DNA from: Mantamonas sphyraenae
Lineage: Eukaryota; CRuMs; Mantamonadidae
DNA: 64,000 nucleotides
Assembly (NCBI GenBank): GCA_026936335.1
Contig: JAPMXV010000059.1
Location: 268,105 to 332,104, forward strand
Reading direction: 5' to 3'
The notes under the pieces are model-generated. The model saw only the letters and a program-made list of their open reading frames with translations, made no database searches and was not told where the DNA came from. Positions 1 through 12,100 of the stretch are shown here, one piece after another. The translations under genes were made by a program, and so were the position numbers. Position 1 is the first letter of the stretch; the number at the start of each line of letters is the position of its first letter.

Positions 1-2100
1 CCTCGCCAGCGTCGCTTTCTCCCCTTCGTCCTGTCCGTGTACATCCTCGTTGCCAAACACTTCTTCGCGGTCGCGCTTGCGGCCAGTCGGCAGCCCACTC
101 GACCCGCCCCCGACGTCGTTCATCAGCGAATCAAAGCCATTCTGGCCAAACGCATCCGTGGCAAACGAGTCCACAACCTCTGCAGCTACGGTGGCAGGCG
201 ACATGCGCGGCTGTGCCCTGCGTGCCGCTCGCTCAAGCTTGTTGTTGAACAGTCGCAGCAACATCGTCCTGTTCTTGAGCACCTCCTGCGTGCGTAGGTA
301 TTTACATACACGCACAAAAGTCACCAAAAGCGAGTGCATAGCAAGATGCACGTTGTCAATGCCCGTTTGCTGGGCCTGCTCGTGGCCCGGCAGTCTGCGT
401 CGCTTGCTGCCCTGTCGCAGCATGCTCGCGCCGTTTGTCGACGTGAGTGCTAAATGTCGCTCGTGGCCCACTTGAGGGCATGCAAGGTACACAATGTCTT
501 CTACCAGCAGCGTCACAACCTCCAGAAGCCGCCCGTGCGCATTCAGTGCCTCCAAGCACCCCTCCGCCTGCCTTTCCGTCACCTTGACTCCCAATAGTGT
601 GCTCATGGCTCCGTCAGCATCGGAGGTGTCTCTGCGTATCAGTTCTATCGCACGATCACACAGCTGCGGCGTCCACATGGCTCCGTCGCTTGCAGCGGCA
701 AACACTTCGCCTGCGTCCATCCCCTGCAGGGCCTCGTCACTGAGTTGCTCCGATTGTATCTGTGCACGCATCTCTTCCAACACTGTGTGCAGCGCCGTGT
801 GGTGTGCAAACGCATCCTGTGGCAGCAGGCCGGCTTGCAAACATCCGCGAACCACAATCGGCATGCACGTCTGTTCACTTGACCCTATCCTTGCGACGGC
901 CAGCGTGTCGTCACGTATGACCTCCAAAAGGGCGTCGACGTGTGCGTTTGTCTCCGTGTCGACAAGCGTGTGCATGGCCACGACGATGCGTGGCAACATG
1001 GTGCCCAGCACACACCTGTACCTTGCCATGCGGCTGCTTCCTGCCTCGGCCTCGTGTGCCTCTGCATCTCTGTGTATCACCAATGCCGTGGTCTTCCACA
1101 CCGTCTCGTACGTTTCCTGCAACGGCCGGTTGCCCAGCCGGTGCAGGTTGAACAACTTTTGTGCGTGCTCGAGCGCGTCAAACACCTCATGTGCTCCCAG
1201 CACCAGGTGGCTCAAGTACGCTTTGAGTGGGTAGCCCCTGTCCAACGGCTGTGTGATGCTGATGTTGTTTGTGAGCAACAGGCAGCCCGTGTTGAACTGG
1301 GCCGCGTGGGTAGAGGTTGACGACTCGCTCTCACTCTTCACATAGAACCCCTTGGGTGAACTGGCCACCAGAAACGCTTGCCAGTTGGGCGTGGAACACT
1401 GCCGCTCAAACACAGCGAGCGCAGGGACGTGGCTGCCCCGTGCCAGCGTCGCTTGCCACTGTTCGGGTTGCTTCCGTCGAGCGACGTACAACAGAGTGCG
1501 CTCCCACGACGAACGCAGCCATCGTTCCACGCACGCGGTCGCCCGCTGTTGCACAGCGTCGATGAGATGAGCACCCTTGGTGTCGCCTTGGGTCTCTTTG
1601 TGTTCACTGTCCAGCTGCGTCGTGGCCAGGAAGAGCTGGAAGGCTTGCAGACATGCGCTGCACGCCAGCCCTGCCCGGTCCTGGTTGCCGCTGCTGCCGG
1701 CGTAGGGCAGAGAAGACTGCCGAAGGGTGTTTTGTAGGGCACAGTGCAGGTCGGTGCTGTTCATGAACGCATACACCAGGTCGAAAACTGCCAGAAAGTG
1801 CAGGGGCTTGTTTGTCACCTCCATGGCCCGGTCACACAGGGTGCACACAAGCAACAGCGGGTCCAGCACTTGTGTGTTCAGTGCATACGCCACGTACTCC
1901 TTGACGCGAGCACTGGGCACGCGCGGAGTGAGCATCACATCCAACAGTTCGCGTACCACAGCCTGCTGCACTTGCACCTCGTCCTCTGCCAGTCGCTTGC
2001 TGTCCAGATACGCCTGCAGCTGCACACCCCACTCCAACTCGTTGAATCTGCGCTCCACAGCCAACGCAATCGAGGATCGCTGCGCCGTGCCAAACTCCAT
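1..2100 (-). CDS. Mediator complex subunit 24-like protein (partial)
   Basis: An uninterrupted minus-strand frame of exactly 700 codons runs from the ATG at 2100-2098 to the window edge, so the C-terminus is missing. The protein is helical and rich in Leu, Ala and His. The first ~100 residues look like the start of MED24, a Mediator tail subunit that links transcription factors to RNA polymerase II: an ERRFNELEW stretch near the N-terminus is followed by helices resembling the MED24 pattern, and a later TCMPIVVRGCLQAGLL segment also fits. A Lys/Arg-rich KRRRLPGHE segment and a polar, acidic stretch come near the visible end. The family match is from memory and distant; another HEAT-like nuclear scaffold (MED5/MED33) is possible. 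Its ATG overlaps the ATG of AP5M1 on the other strand. Confidence 0.5.
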   Translation of the reverse strand, partial: MEFGTAQRSSIALAVERRFNELEWGVQLQAYLDSKRLAEDEVQVQQAVVRELLDVMLTPRVPSARVKEYVAYALNTQVLDPLLLVCTLCDRAMEVTNKPLHFLAVFDLVYAFMNSTDLHCALQNTLRQSSLPYAGSSGNQDRAGLACSACLQAFQLFLATTQLDSEHKETQGDTKGAHLIDAVQQRATACVERWLRSSWERTLLYVARRKQPEQWQATLARGSHVPALAVFERQCSTPNWQAFLVASSPKGFYVKSESESSTSTHAAQFNTGCLLLTNNISITQPLDRGYPLKAYLSHLVLGAHEVFDALEHAQKLFNLHRLGNRPLQETYETVWKTTALVIHRDAEAHEAEAGSSRMARYRCVLGTMLPRIVVAMHTLVDTETNAHVDALLEVIRDDTLAVARIGSSEQTCMPIVVRGCLQAGLLPQDAFAHHTALHTVLEEMRAQIQSEQLSDEALQGMDAGEVFAAASDGAMWTPQLCDRAIELIRRDTSDADGAMSTLLGVKVTERQAEGCLEALNAHGRLLEVVTLLVEDIVYLACPQVGHERHLALTSTNGASMLRQGSKRRRLPGHEQAQQTGIDNVHLAMHSLLVTFVRVCKYLRTQEVLKNRTMLLRLFNNKLERAARRAQPRMSPATVAAEVVDSFATDAFGQNGFDSLMNDVGGGSSGLPTGRKRDREEVFGNEDVHGQDEGEKATLAR

Positions 2101-4013
2101 GAGCCAGAGCGAGGTGGGTGTTGGCGAAATACGCGCACTCTGGATACTCGATGGCCAGGCGAATGTCCTCTGGCACAGACGCTTTGGCACAGTCGACACC
2201 CGTTGTCTACGTGCACGCCTCAACCTCGCCCTCGCCCAACAGGCTCGCGAGAAACAGCTCGCTGCCGAAGCCGAAGCCGCCGCCAATGACGACGAATACG
2301 ACGAACGCGTCGACACGGACGATGTCGCCGACCGTGCCTCTTCCACACACGAGAGCGTGGGCGGAGCGAGCAGCAGCAGCAGTGGTCGAGCCAGTGGCAG
2401 TGTCGGACCCAAGGCTGACGACGACACGTCCTCCAAACAGGCTGACCAGGACCCGCAGCTCGATCTGCAAGCCGTACGCAGCCTGTTCGGCATCCCTTCC
2501 AACGGCGAGCTGTCCTTTGCAGTGGCAAACGACTTTCTCGAGCAGGTGGACGATCCGCACACGGTGGGCGCCTCGTCCCCTGTCCTGCGGCTGCCCACCT
2601 TGCCCGCGCTGTTCCCGCTCGCCTTGGTCGTCCACGCCGACCTGTTCTTCCTCGCTCTCCCGGCCACAGAGCCCACCGTGGACCTCGACACACCCATGCT
2701 TGACTTGTAAGTGACCCATTACAACGCAGAGCATGTTCATTGTCGTGTCATCACATGCCTTTGGCCCGTTCGAGGTGATTCGCGACCGGGCAACTCACAC
2801 ACACACTCCTCACACTCTCCACAGACCCTGTGTCACCATGGCACTGCAAGTATTGCAGGACATGGCCCAATTACACAGCTCACTTCTGGGAGGAAACCTG
2901 GATGAGCTCACACGGAGCGCCATGCTTCACTCGTTCGTGTCGCTCATGATGCCCTTTGGCAAGCCGCTGGACACCGATGTGAACAACGTGCGCAAAATCA
3001 TTTCCACTGAATTCCCTCGTCCCGAGACACTGCATGAAGCTAGACCGGCCTGGAAGCCCTATGTGCACCGTGGCAAGCAGCGCTTGGACTTTGCCGTGCG
3101 TGAGAAGCTCAACGTTGTTCTGTACGACCAGGAGGAGCTCACGGACGTGTGTCAGGTCCACGGACGCATCCGGTGTCGTGCAGAGATCGAAGGCGTGCCC
3201 AGCGTCACGCTGGCACTGGCCAACCACACCAACATTGCTCACATGAGCAGCCACCACTGTGTACAGACTCCCGACTCCTTCACAGCCCACCAGATCTGCT
3301 TCACGCCGCCTCTCGACGTGTTCGACCTCATCCAGTACCAGGCTGTCGACGCATACACCTCCCCAATCCTCGGCTTCTACCAGATGATGGAGAACGAACA
3401 GCAGCCACACCAGGTCGACGTCCTCGTCCAGCTCAAGCTCGCCATGCCCGACGTCAACAACTTTGAATACTGCGAGGTCCGCATCCCGTTTGCCAATCGC
3501 GGTCCCATCAAGTCTCATCAGCTCCAGCCTACAAACGGCTCTGTCTCTCTCAGTGACGACCGCAAGGCCATCCTCTGGTCCATTGGCAACCGCTTTGCCT
3601 CGCGCAACCTCGAAGTTGCCCTGCCGGGCAGCGTGTTTTTCGCATCCGACCAAGATGGCCAGCAAGCAGCCTCAACGTCTTCCTCTTCGTCGTCGTCGTC
3701 GTCGCCCTCCTCCTCCGCGGCAAACAAGGGCTCCAGCTCCGACGACCCGTTTCTCTGCGGGCCCAACAGTTTCATCGAGCTGCGTTTCCGCATGCCCTTC
3801 TCCCTCAGCGAGGTGTCCATTGATCAAAAGTCTGTGTCTGTGTTTGGCAAGAACACGCGTGTGGCCGTCAATGTGGAACACACCCTCGAGTCGGATTCGT
3901 TTATCATCTGGAATTCGCTCGGGAAGGCAGCTAGCGTGGCCACACCCCCACACCCCAACCAGTGGGTTTCGCTTGACGAATCCATTGTTGACAACGAGCC
4001 CATAGCTCAATGA
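2099..4013 (+). CDS. AP5M1: AP-5 adaptor complex mu subunit
   Basis: Two exons (2099-2706 and 2825-4013) join across a GTAAGT...ACAG intron to give 598 residues. AP-5 mu is the medium chain of the fifth adaptor complex, which works in late endosome/lysosome sorting without clathrin. The N-terminal longin-like part begins MSQSEVGVGEIRALWILDG and carries an acidic, Ser-rich loop. The C-terminal mu homology domain starts near residue 265 (RPAWKPYVHRGKQ) and contains the family signatures SPILGFYQMM (about residue 382), NNFEYCEVRIPFANRGPI and a final SDSFIIWNS. A poly-Ser linker near residue 490 interrupts the domain. The start is fixed by the N-terminal match and the lack of any nearby in-frame alternative. 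It overlaps the start of the MED24-like gene and ends 26 bases from the LTV1 stop (convergent). Confidence 0.9.
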
Positions 4014-4039
4014 AAACGAATGATGTGCATTGGCATCCA

Positions 4040-6087
4040 TCAAAAACGCACTGCAGACACTCCTGGGCGCGTTGTGGACGCGTTGCCCACACGCTGTTTC
4101 CTCTGTTTCATCTCTTCCTTCTTGAATGCCTGCTTCAGCGTCTTCTTCTCCTTGCGGCGAGCCTTGCGTGCAGCCTTGACTGCCTTTTTGCGCATGCGCT
4201 TCTCCTCTGCCGATTCGTGCTTGTCTCGCTTCTCTCCCATGTTGACCGACGCCACCGAATAGTCGTCGTCGTCGTCGTCATACTCGTCTTCCTCCTCTTC
4301 CTCTTCCTCCTCTGCCTCCTCGTCGTTGTTTGCCACGTCGCTCTTTGCTGCGCGCCTCGCCTCGAGCACTCCCATGGGCAGGCCGTGCTTGTTCAGCTTG
4401 ATCTGCTTCTTGGCCGGCCGCACGTCCTTGATGAGACCCGGGTGGTTCTCTGTGTTTGTCAACTGGCTTGCGTACGACACCACGTCCCACTGCGCATCCC
4501 TGTCCTTGACACGAATCCACTCATACTCGTCCTCGTCCTCGTCCTCGCCCTCTTCCTCCCTCCCGTCCCCGTCCTCTTTGCCGTTGTCCTTCTTTGCCTC
4601 CTCCTGTGCTTTGGCCATTGCTACTTCCTTGGCCTTTTCGCTTCCTGGTACAGGCACAAGCATGGGCGGTTCGTCTTCGCTGTCGCTGTCGCTGTCGCTT
4701 TCATCCGCGTCTCCGGCCGCTGCCTTTGCTGCCGCCTCTTCCGCTGCATCCTCCTCCTCCAACTTCTTGTACACAGCCTGCACCCCCTGGCGCTTTTTGG
4801 CTTCCTCCTCGTCAAACTCGTCGAAAAGATGCTCCACGGCCTCCAGGCTCAGGCCACCCTTGTTTTCCAGTCGCGGGTCTGTGTCCTCGAATCCGCCAAT
4901 GTCTTCCTCGCCGTACGCCTTGTTCATCACCTGTTCAAAGTGCTCCTCAGCAAAACCTCCGTCGTGTTTGTGCGTGCGCGTCGACGCGTACGAGCGCTCC
5001 TCCATGGCAAACTGCCGTCCGCCACCCATTCCAGCCTCAAACTCGTCGCCGCTGCTGAATTCTTCGAACCCGTCGCTGTCGTAGTAATCCAGGTTTTCGT
5101 AGCCAACCATCTTTTCGTATTCGTCCAGCGACATGCCCTTCTTCTCGGGCTTGCCTTCACCGCCGGCCAACGCTACAAAGTCGTCCTCCAGTTCGTCCAC
5201 TTCCTCATCATCCACCAGTCCGTCCAACACACCCATCACGTCTGTATCCAGCGTCGGGTCGAATCCCGTCGGTGCTGCCAGATTCAGCATGCCTACATCG
5301 GCCTCCTGGGCCAGCGACGAGCCGAACAGGGAGCCCTCGTTTGCCGAGCTGCCCAAGGCCTCCTGAGCCTCGGCAGACACAAACTCGGCGCCGGCCATGG
5401 GCAGCAAATGCTGCGAGTAATCATATCCGTCGTCAGGAAAGGCATAGTTGTCGTACTCGGCCTTGGAGAGCATTTTGGGCTGCAGGTCGGCGTACAGCTC
5501 GCCGTCGTTGCCCACGTGCTGCATACTACCACGACCCTGCGCTCGTTCATACTCTTCATACACTTCGTCGTCGTGGTAAAAGTACTCTGCGTCAAAGCCG
5601 TCTGCAATCAGGTCCTCCTTCGTCGTCCCGCCCTGTGTTTGCGTTGCAAAATGCACACCGAAAATCCGCGAGTCAGGTTCCGTCCTGCCCCACGGCCCAC
5701 GCTGTCTCTCTGACACACGTCTTTACGCCACATGGCTGTACGCCACACACATGGGCCCTTCTGGCGTGCATGGGCTCCACATCACAGATGCGTTGGCTGG
5801 AGAACGGCCGGCTGTGCATGGGCTTCTTGGAAAGCCAGCTCCAAACCCAGCCGTCGCCGATACAACACGCGTGGAGCAGCTGCTTGCACAGGCAAACCAC
5901 AGCCAAAGTGGGAAACAAAGGGCATGCGAACACTCACCTGGCGCTTGTGCGGATTTTCCATCTCAATGAGGACCCGCTGCGAAGCATTCTCGTCGGCGAT
6001 GAGCGGGTCGCGTTGCGAACGGTGTCCCACCACAAAGTGAACAGCCTTCTTCTTGTCAATGAACTGCTTTTTACTGTGTTTGCCCAT
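4040..6087 (-). CDS. LTV1: 40S ribosome biogenesis factor LTV1
   Basis: Exon 1 (6087-5938) encodes MGKHSKKQFIDKKKAVHFVV followed by GHRSQRDPLIADENASQRVL, the diagnostic LTV1 N-terminus. A GTGAGT intron (5937-5702, phase 0; the acceptor choice is less certain than the donor) leads to exon 2 (5701-4040). About 603 residues in all. LTV1 binds the pre-40S head, helps place Rps3/Rps20 and supports export from the nucleus. Exon 2 has DDGYDYSQHL, several acidic stretches typical of the family, the conserved WDVVSYASQLTNTENHP block near residue 480 and a Lys/Arg-rich C-terminal helix. Long antisense ORFs opposite this gene are by-products of its acidic codon usage. It converges on AP5M1 with 26 bases between stops. 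Confidence 0.9.
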
Positions 6088-6148
6088 GGTGAGATAGAAC
6101 AACGCGGCTGTTTTCGTTTGGTGCAGCAAGCGGGTTGCGGTCTGCAGC

Positions 6149-9044
6149 TCATCGTCGGCTTGTGGCGTCTGCGATCATGCGCTGGCGCTCGGCAAAGGAC
6201 ATCTTTCCGCCTGTGCTGGACCGGCCTCCCTGGCTGCGACGTGGGCTCGAGCTGCCCCGGCTGCTTCCCCGCGGGCTGGAGCGCGAGTTGCCACGCGGAG
6301 AGAGGCCACGCGATTCGTTGTAGCTACCGCGGCTTCCACGCGGGCTGTTGCGTCCAGCATACTCGGTCCTACTGCCACCCATACCGGTTGCACTGCCTGA
6401 ACGTCGATCGGGGTAGCCCGACGGGTGAGAATCTGTCCCTCGCTGGCGCTGTGCCAATCGACTGCGGTATCGGCGTTGGATCTTGGCAGCGGCCTCGTCT
6501 TCCTCGCTTTGCTGTGTTTGCAGGCTGCTGCCGCTGTTTTGCTGACGGTAGCGTGACCCGTATCGGCTCGATGGACGTGTTTCAGGCTGCTTTCGCTGCG
6601 CCAATCGACTGCGGTAGCGCCGTTGGATTTTGGCTGCTGCCATGTCCTCTTCCGAGGGTGCACCGCGCAAGGATGTGCGAGATCCAGAGCGACTGTACGA
6701 CGAGCGGCCATAGCGATCGTCGGAAGCGCCATACGAGCGGTCTCTGGATGCTGCTGAGCCTCGTGCATCCCTCGGGCCTCTGGATCCAACGCCTGCACGG
6801 CCCTTTCGCCTGCGGAACTGCTGCTGAATCTTCGAGGCGGCGTCGTGGTGCTCTTTGTCCCACTTTTGCTGCTGGTACTCACGCAGCTCACGCTCACGTT
6901 GACTCACGGGGTCCTCGTACGCGTTGCCTCGACTGGATCGTGAGCCACTGCTGCGTTGGTGTTTGCTCACTGTGCCCGTACTTGGAGTTGCGCTGCGCCA
7001 AACGACTGCGGTACCGGCGTTGGATTTTGGCTGCTGCCATGTCCTCCTCCGAGGGTGCACCGCGCAAGGATGTGCGAGATCCAGAGCGACTGTACGACGA
7101 GCGGCCATAGCGATCGTCGGTAGTGCCGTACTTGTTCGGGCGCCCGCTGGATGCTGTGGAGCCACGGCCACTGTTGCGGCCTCCTGATCCAACACCTCCA
7201 CGGCCCTTTCGCCTGCGGAACTGCTGCTGAATCTTCGAGGCGGCGTCATGGTGCTCTTTGTCCCACTTTTGCTGCTGGTATTCGCGCAGTTCCCGCTCAC
7301 GCTTGCTGCGTGCATCTTCGTCGCGGCCTGTGCGTCCGTACGGGGAGGCAGAGGAGGAATTGCGGCCGGTGGAGGTGGAGTTCCGTCCGTACGGAGAGGA
7401 TGTGCGTGGTGCCGGGCGACCGCCCTGCTTGCGTGCGCGGTGTTTGCGGTACGCTTTCTGCACTGTGATGGACGCTTGTGCCAGCTCGTCCTGGTCCATG
7501 TCCATCAGATGTTGATGCCTGCGTTCGGCACGCTCAAAGTCCAGATCCTCCTTCTCCTGCTCTGTCATGTACTTCTTGCGCTCGTCCAGCTGTTGCTTGC
7601 GTCCAAGGAAGGGCAGCGAGGCAGTGGACGACTGCCGCATCAGCTCACGTTCGCGAGCCTCCTCGCGTTTGCGTTCCATTTCGTCGGGCTTGCGACGACC
7701 AAACTGGTCCAAGCCAGGCGTGGAGCGTTGGTATCCGTCGCTCTTGAGATGCTTGAGGCGCGAAGAAATTTCCGAGTCTTCGATCTTGCGTGTCATCACC
7801 ACCTGCAGAGGGGTGTCACGTTCAGGTGATTCAGATGCCTTTCCACGTGCACTGAGGCGTTCGGCTGTGCTCATGGTGCGTCCGCGCCTGGGCGAAACCA
7901 GGTCCTTCATGCCCTTCAGGTCCAGCTTGCCCAGGTTGCTGCCATAACGGCGTGTCGATGCACTGCCCTCCTCTGCATTGACCTTGTTGGGGCGGGACAG
8001 CGAGTAGCGCGCAAACGGGTCTGGGTTGTCCTTGCGTGCGCCGTACTCTGAGGCGTAGAACTCGTCAGTGGGCACCTCAAACTCGTACTCGGGATAACCC
8101 TTGAGCTCACGCTCGAGATCGCCCATCTGATGGTGCATGCGTGCGAGCAATGTGCGTCAATATGCCACGAGCGTGTGTGCGTGTCATGTCGGTGAGTGTC
8201 AGCCTTCTGGAAAGGCCCTGCGGGGCAGAGGGCGCGCGGTGGGGCAAAAATCGAGAAAATCCGTCAACGGTCGTCGGCGAAAACAACTCACGAGTTTGCG
8301 GGGCGTGCGCTTGAGCGTGCGCAAGCCAACAATGCGAGTGTGGTCGTAAGGGTCGAATTCGAGCACATCAATGCCTTCCAGCTTGATGAGAGAGCCGTCG
8401 AGAGCCTCCATGACGCCGCGGAACTTGTAGGCGCAGCTGTGACCCAGGGCATAGACACGGAAGTAGGCAAGGTTGACACTCTTGAAGCTGTTGCTGTACG
8501 TGTTGGCAAACCATTGGGCGAGGGCAGCTGCGCCCGTGTACTGGGCCTCGCTGTAGTGGTAGTATTTGACTGCGTTTTCGTCGAAGCAGCTCATGAAGCG
8601 CCGCTCGTCAAACGTGAGGCGGGCGTGGCGCAGGTTGTACACGGTGTCGAGCATGGCACGATCGGGTACGCCGGTGAAGAAGTTTGCCTTTTTGATTTTC
8701 AGAGTGCCAATGTGGCTGAGACCCAGGACGACAATGCCGCCGACTGCGGTGGATTCGCGCCCGTACGGCTGGTGGAAATAGCCGTCAAAGGTGGCGGCGC
8801 AGTGGTAGCCGGCGTAGACGACTCGACCCACGTCCAACTTGCCGTATGTGTACACGTTGCAGAAGTTTTGCTCCATGTACTGCTTCAGGGCCTTGCGGCC
8901 GCTGACTTTGCCTTGGTCGAGGTCGTCGCAGACTTCACCCACGCTGAGGAAGGCCACACTGAAGCCGTTGGCATCCAGAGTGGACAGCGAATCAAACAAG
9001 TCGTGGATGATTCCCTCGTAGAGCTCGTCCTGCGGGATGGACAT
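6149..9044 (-). CDS. Tandem NTF2/SnoaL-like protein with C-terminal IQ-motif repeats
   Basis: Exon 1 starts at ATG 9044 (MSIPQDELYEGIIHDLF) and encodes two apparent SnoaL/NTF2-like halves, the second marked by FMSCFDENAVKYYHYSEAQY. A GTGAGT donor at 8291 and a CAG acceptor ending at 8127 join it in phase 0 to the long downstream frame beginning MGDLERELKGYPEYEF. That part is basic, Ser/Arg-rich and repeated, with at least three copies of an IQ-like AAAKIQRRYRSRLAQR block (candidate calmodulin binding) plus AASKIQQQFRRRKGR and a charged ELREYQQQKWDKE helix. The frame shifts by one base somewhere in 6900-6985, at the junction of two ~400-bp duplicated units. If the proposed intron is wrong there are two genes, the downstream one starting near 8138. 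Function unknown; a cytoskeletal or axonemal calmodulin-binding role is only a guess. Confidence 0.6.
6622..7305 (-). repeat. Tandem ~400-bp duplication inside the IQ-motif gene
   Basis: Two blocks recur almost unchanged: 6622-6724 matches 7018-7120 with about one visible mismatch in 103 bases, and 6796-6898 matches 7199-7301 with only a few. The offset is 396-403 bases. Each unit encodes one ELREYQQQKWDKE helix, one KIQQQFRRRKGR and one KIQRRYRSRLAQR IQ-like motif. The near identity, including third codon positions, points to a recent duplication or gene conversion. Confidence 0.9.
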
Positions 9045-9103
9045 TCGCTGTCGGATGAATGGTTGAGTTTGACGCGCGAGCGCCGCGCAAGGGCAAACGC
9101 CAC

Positions 9104-12100
9104 GATGGAGATTGTGGAGAGGGCGGTGCAGGTTCATCAGCGTGTGCGTGAAGCATACGGTGTGCCAGAGACGCGTGTATGGAGTGACATGCGCAGTGTG
9201 ATTGGCGAGTGCGTGCGGTGGCTGGTGGAAGCTGGCGTCGACGATCTGGTGATCCCCACTGGACAGAGAGCGACACGGGGAGCGGGGTGGTGGCCATGCA
9301 CTCGTACACGCGTGCACATCAGCGTGGAAATGACGACGATGTGAACGAAGTTCTGTGCGTGTACAGCGCATACGTGCAGTTGTGCGCAGCCGAAGCACAA
9401 GCAGACTCACCGGGGGCTGCTACGGTGGTGCGTGATGTGTGGAAGGAATACCATGACAGGGATGGGGACGCAGGAAAGGGAGGGGATCCGTGTGTATGGC
9501 TTGTGCTGTGGAACCGGGCTCTGCTGCGTGGTTTGAACGAGTCGCAGCATTTGTCCGTCATAGGATGGCTGCAGAAAGTGTTGGTCGATCTGGACGAGTG
9601 GTGCATGGTTCGTTTGTGGCACATGTGGCACTGCGTTTGTCAAGAGTACCGCACGCAGGTGTCGCGGCTCGCAGATTGGCTGGACTTGCTTCGTGCACAA
9701 GGACCGCCAAACGTGGACCAGCTACAGAAGCACACGGCGCACAAGAGTGTGCTTTCACACAGCTATCGCAGCGGCACTTGTGTAGCTCAATCTGGCACGC
9801 AAGATTGTGACCTTGTGATTCTCCTTTGCCTGGCAATGGCGAGCGAGGAGGAAGCGGCGCAGCGCATTGACGGCAGCTGGGTGTTGAACTTTGGCAGCCT
9901 GAAGCGAGGGTGCGACTCTGTGGGGGCTTGGTGTCAACAGCAACAAGACGACGGGTTGACGACGCAGAGATTGGTCAACGTGCTGCTCGACTCGCTGACA
10001 GGGTGGTCGGATTCGCTGCGGCACGCCTGGACACAGCACATGGATGTTCCATGGACACATTTGGTAGCCGAGGCCGCCGCACAAAGATTGAGCGACGCTT
10101 CGTCGACGCTCAAGGCTGGGGATAGCGACATTCAGTCGCTGGTGAAGTGCTGATCGACAGCCTTCCGTTCTTGGACATGCAATCGGACGCAGGGGCAGCA
10201 CTGGTAGACTGTGTGCTGGACCATGGTGGCTGGCACCAGAATCAAGTGGTCAAGGGTGCGTTTGACCACCTGCTGACACAAGACGACTTTGTACAGGCCT
10301 TGATCTCGCGCACGGTTCAGTCGCCGCTGTCCGTGGCCGAGTTGGGCTCGCCCGAGCCACTGATGGCGTGGTTGGGCAGCAACGATGCGCTGGACGCTCA
10401 TTTGGTTCACCGCTTGCATCACTGTGTGCTGCTGCGCATTCACATGTACGAAGCCATCCAACAGAATGCCAGCTCGCTCTCACCCAAAGTGTGCTGTCGG
10501 CTGTGGGAGCCAATGCTGGAGCGACTGGTCACGTGCTGCTGCTTGATTGTTCCGTACGACACGTCTGTGGTGCTGGGTGGGGCGCATGCGCATGGGTTGC
10601 CGATGGCTTCCTTGCTTGCGATTCGTGACGCCCGGCCTCAGTCAGGCATCGGGAGCAGCAGCGCAGGAGAGCGGCTCGCGGACAGTGGAACGCAGGAGGA
10701 AGAACAAGACAGCGAGGATCCGGAAATGCTTGCGCTGGATGTCACACGATGTGTGGCCAGCAGGGACAACACGGAGCCTGTTCATCTGCTCCTGGCAGCT
10801 TTGATGGCGCTGTACAATCAGGGAAATCGCGATCAGCTGGCGCACGTGCTTGTGTTTGAGTCTTTGATGGAAACAGTGGACAGCTGGTCAAGTGTGTGTG
10901 GCTGGTTGCACGACGGCGACGGGTTGGCACGTGTCAACTCGAGCTTCAGGCTCAGTCCCTCCGAGCTGTTTTTGAGCAACGAGGCCTATCGCAACGTGGT
11001 GTATGGATGGAAGCAAGTGAGGGACGAGGTAGAATGGGTGGAGTATTGCCAACAGCAGCGGCTGCCCTTGGAGGAAGAACAGGTGAAGCGGACGCACAGG
11101 CTGAGGATGCTGTTTGACATCCACTTGTACAAGTTGCAGTGGCAATGGACGTCCAACGAGACTAGCTGGCCTCAAGAGGATAGTGTGTATGCTGTGCTAC
11201 GCTTGATGGAGTTTTTGGGTGCCGCATCTGCAGAGCTGCACTCTCAGTGGAGCGCAGATTGCGATCGGTTGGTGGCCCTGATCCCCAGCCGAGTGTCTGG
11301 CTTTGTGTTGGATCTGTGCAAGGACAACGTCCGTTTGGCGTCAGCGGACAATGTGGAGCTGACGGGTGCTCAGGAGATGCAAGGTGCGTTGGAAGCGCGC
11401 ATGGACGCATATGCCTTTGCTCGGCGAGGCAACGGCCACCCATGGATTCCCCAAACGTCGCTCCACCCATCGGTTCACAGTATGGCCCTTTGCATGGCGG
11501 CACACACACAACACATCGGCAGCATGTACACAGAACCTGGCGAGCTGGAAAACGAGGTGGAAGCCACCCTGGAGCTTATGCATTTGTTCACACGCAACTA
11601 CAGCAACCGGGAATCCATCTTTGAGACTCTGTTGTCGTCCGCCTTGGCGTACCTCGCTCGGTGTCTGCAACTCCTTGTGCGTTTCAAGGACCAAGGAACT
11701 GCCATGGGGCTGCTGCCACGTGTGCTGGACGAGGCTGTCGATGGTACTGTGTTTATGATGGAAAGCGAGATGGACGTGCGCATGCAAGGAGCACTGGTCG
11801 ACATGATCTGTACCGCGTGGACGCTGGGCAAGTCTGAGTATGTGGTCGTGGCCGCCATCAAAGCATCTGTGCGTGCTCTCCTTGCGCCTGAAGTGTTGTC
11901 CTTGAACGATCCTTCCCGTGCGCGTGTGCTTGTGGATGTGTACGTGGACTCTGCTACGGAGCCACTGTCTCAGATGGACACCGAGGGCAGCGGCGACCAA
12001 GGTGCAAACGCATGGCTTGCGGTGCAGGATATTCTCCTTGCGTGCATGTTGGAGAGGACACGCTGTCGCGACACTCCAGTGTGGGTCAACAAGCAGCATA

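Noticed and set aside
4010-5713. 567-codon plus-strand ORF opposite LTV1
   Set aside because: It is the antisense of a confidently identified gene. Its Val/Leu-rich sequence is what Asp/Glu/Lys codons give in reverse.
6945-6975. A 31-nt intron explaining the frame change in the IQ gene
   Set aside because: It would fit in phase, but it is far shorter than the other introns and lies at a duplication junction, where misassembly is likelier.
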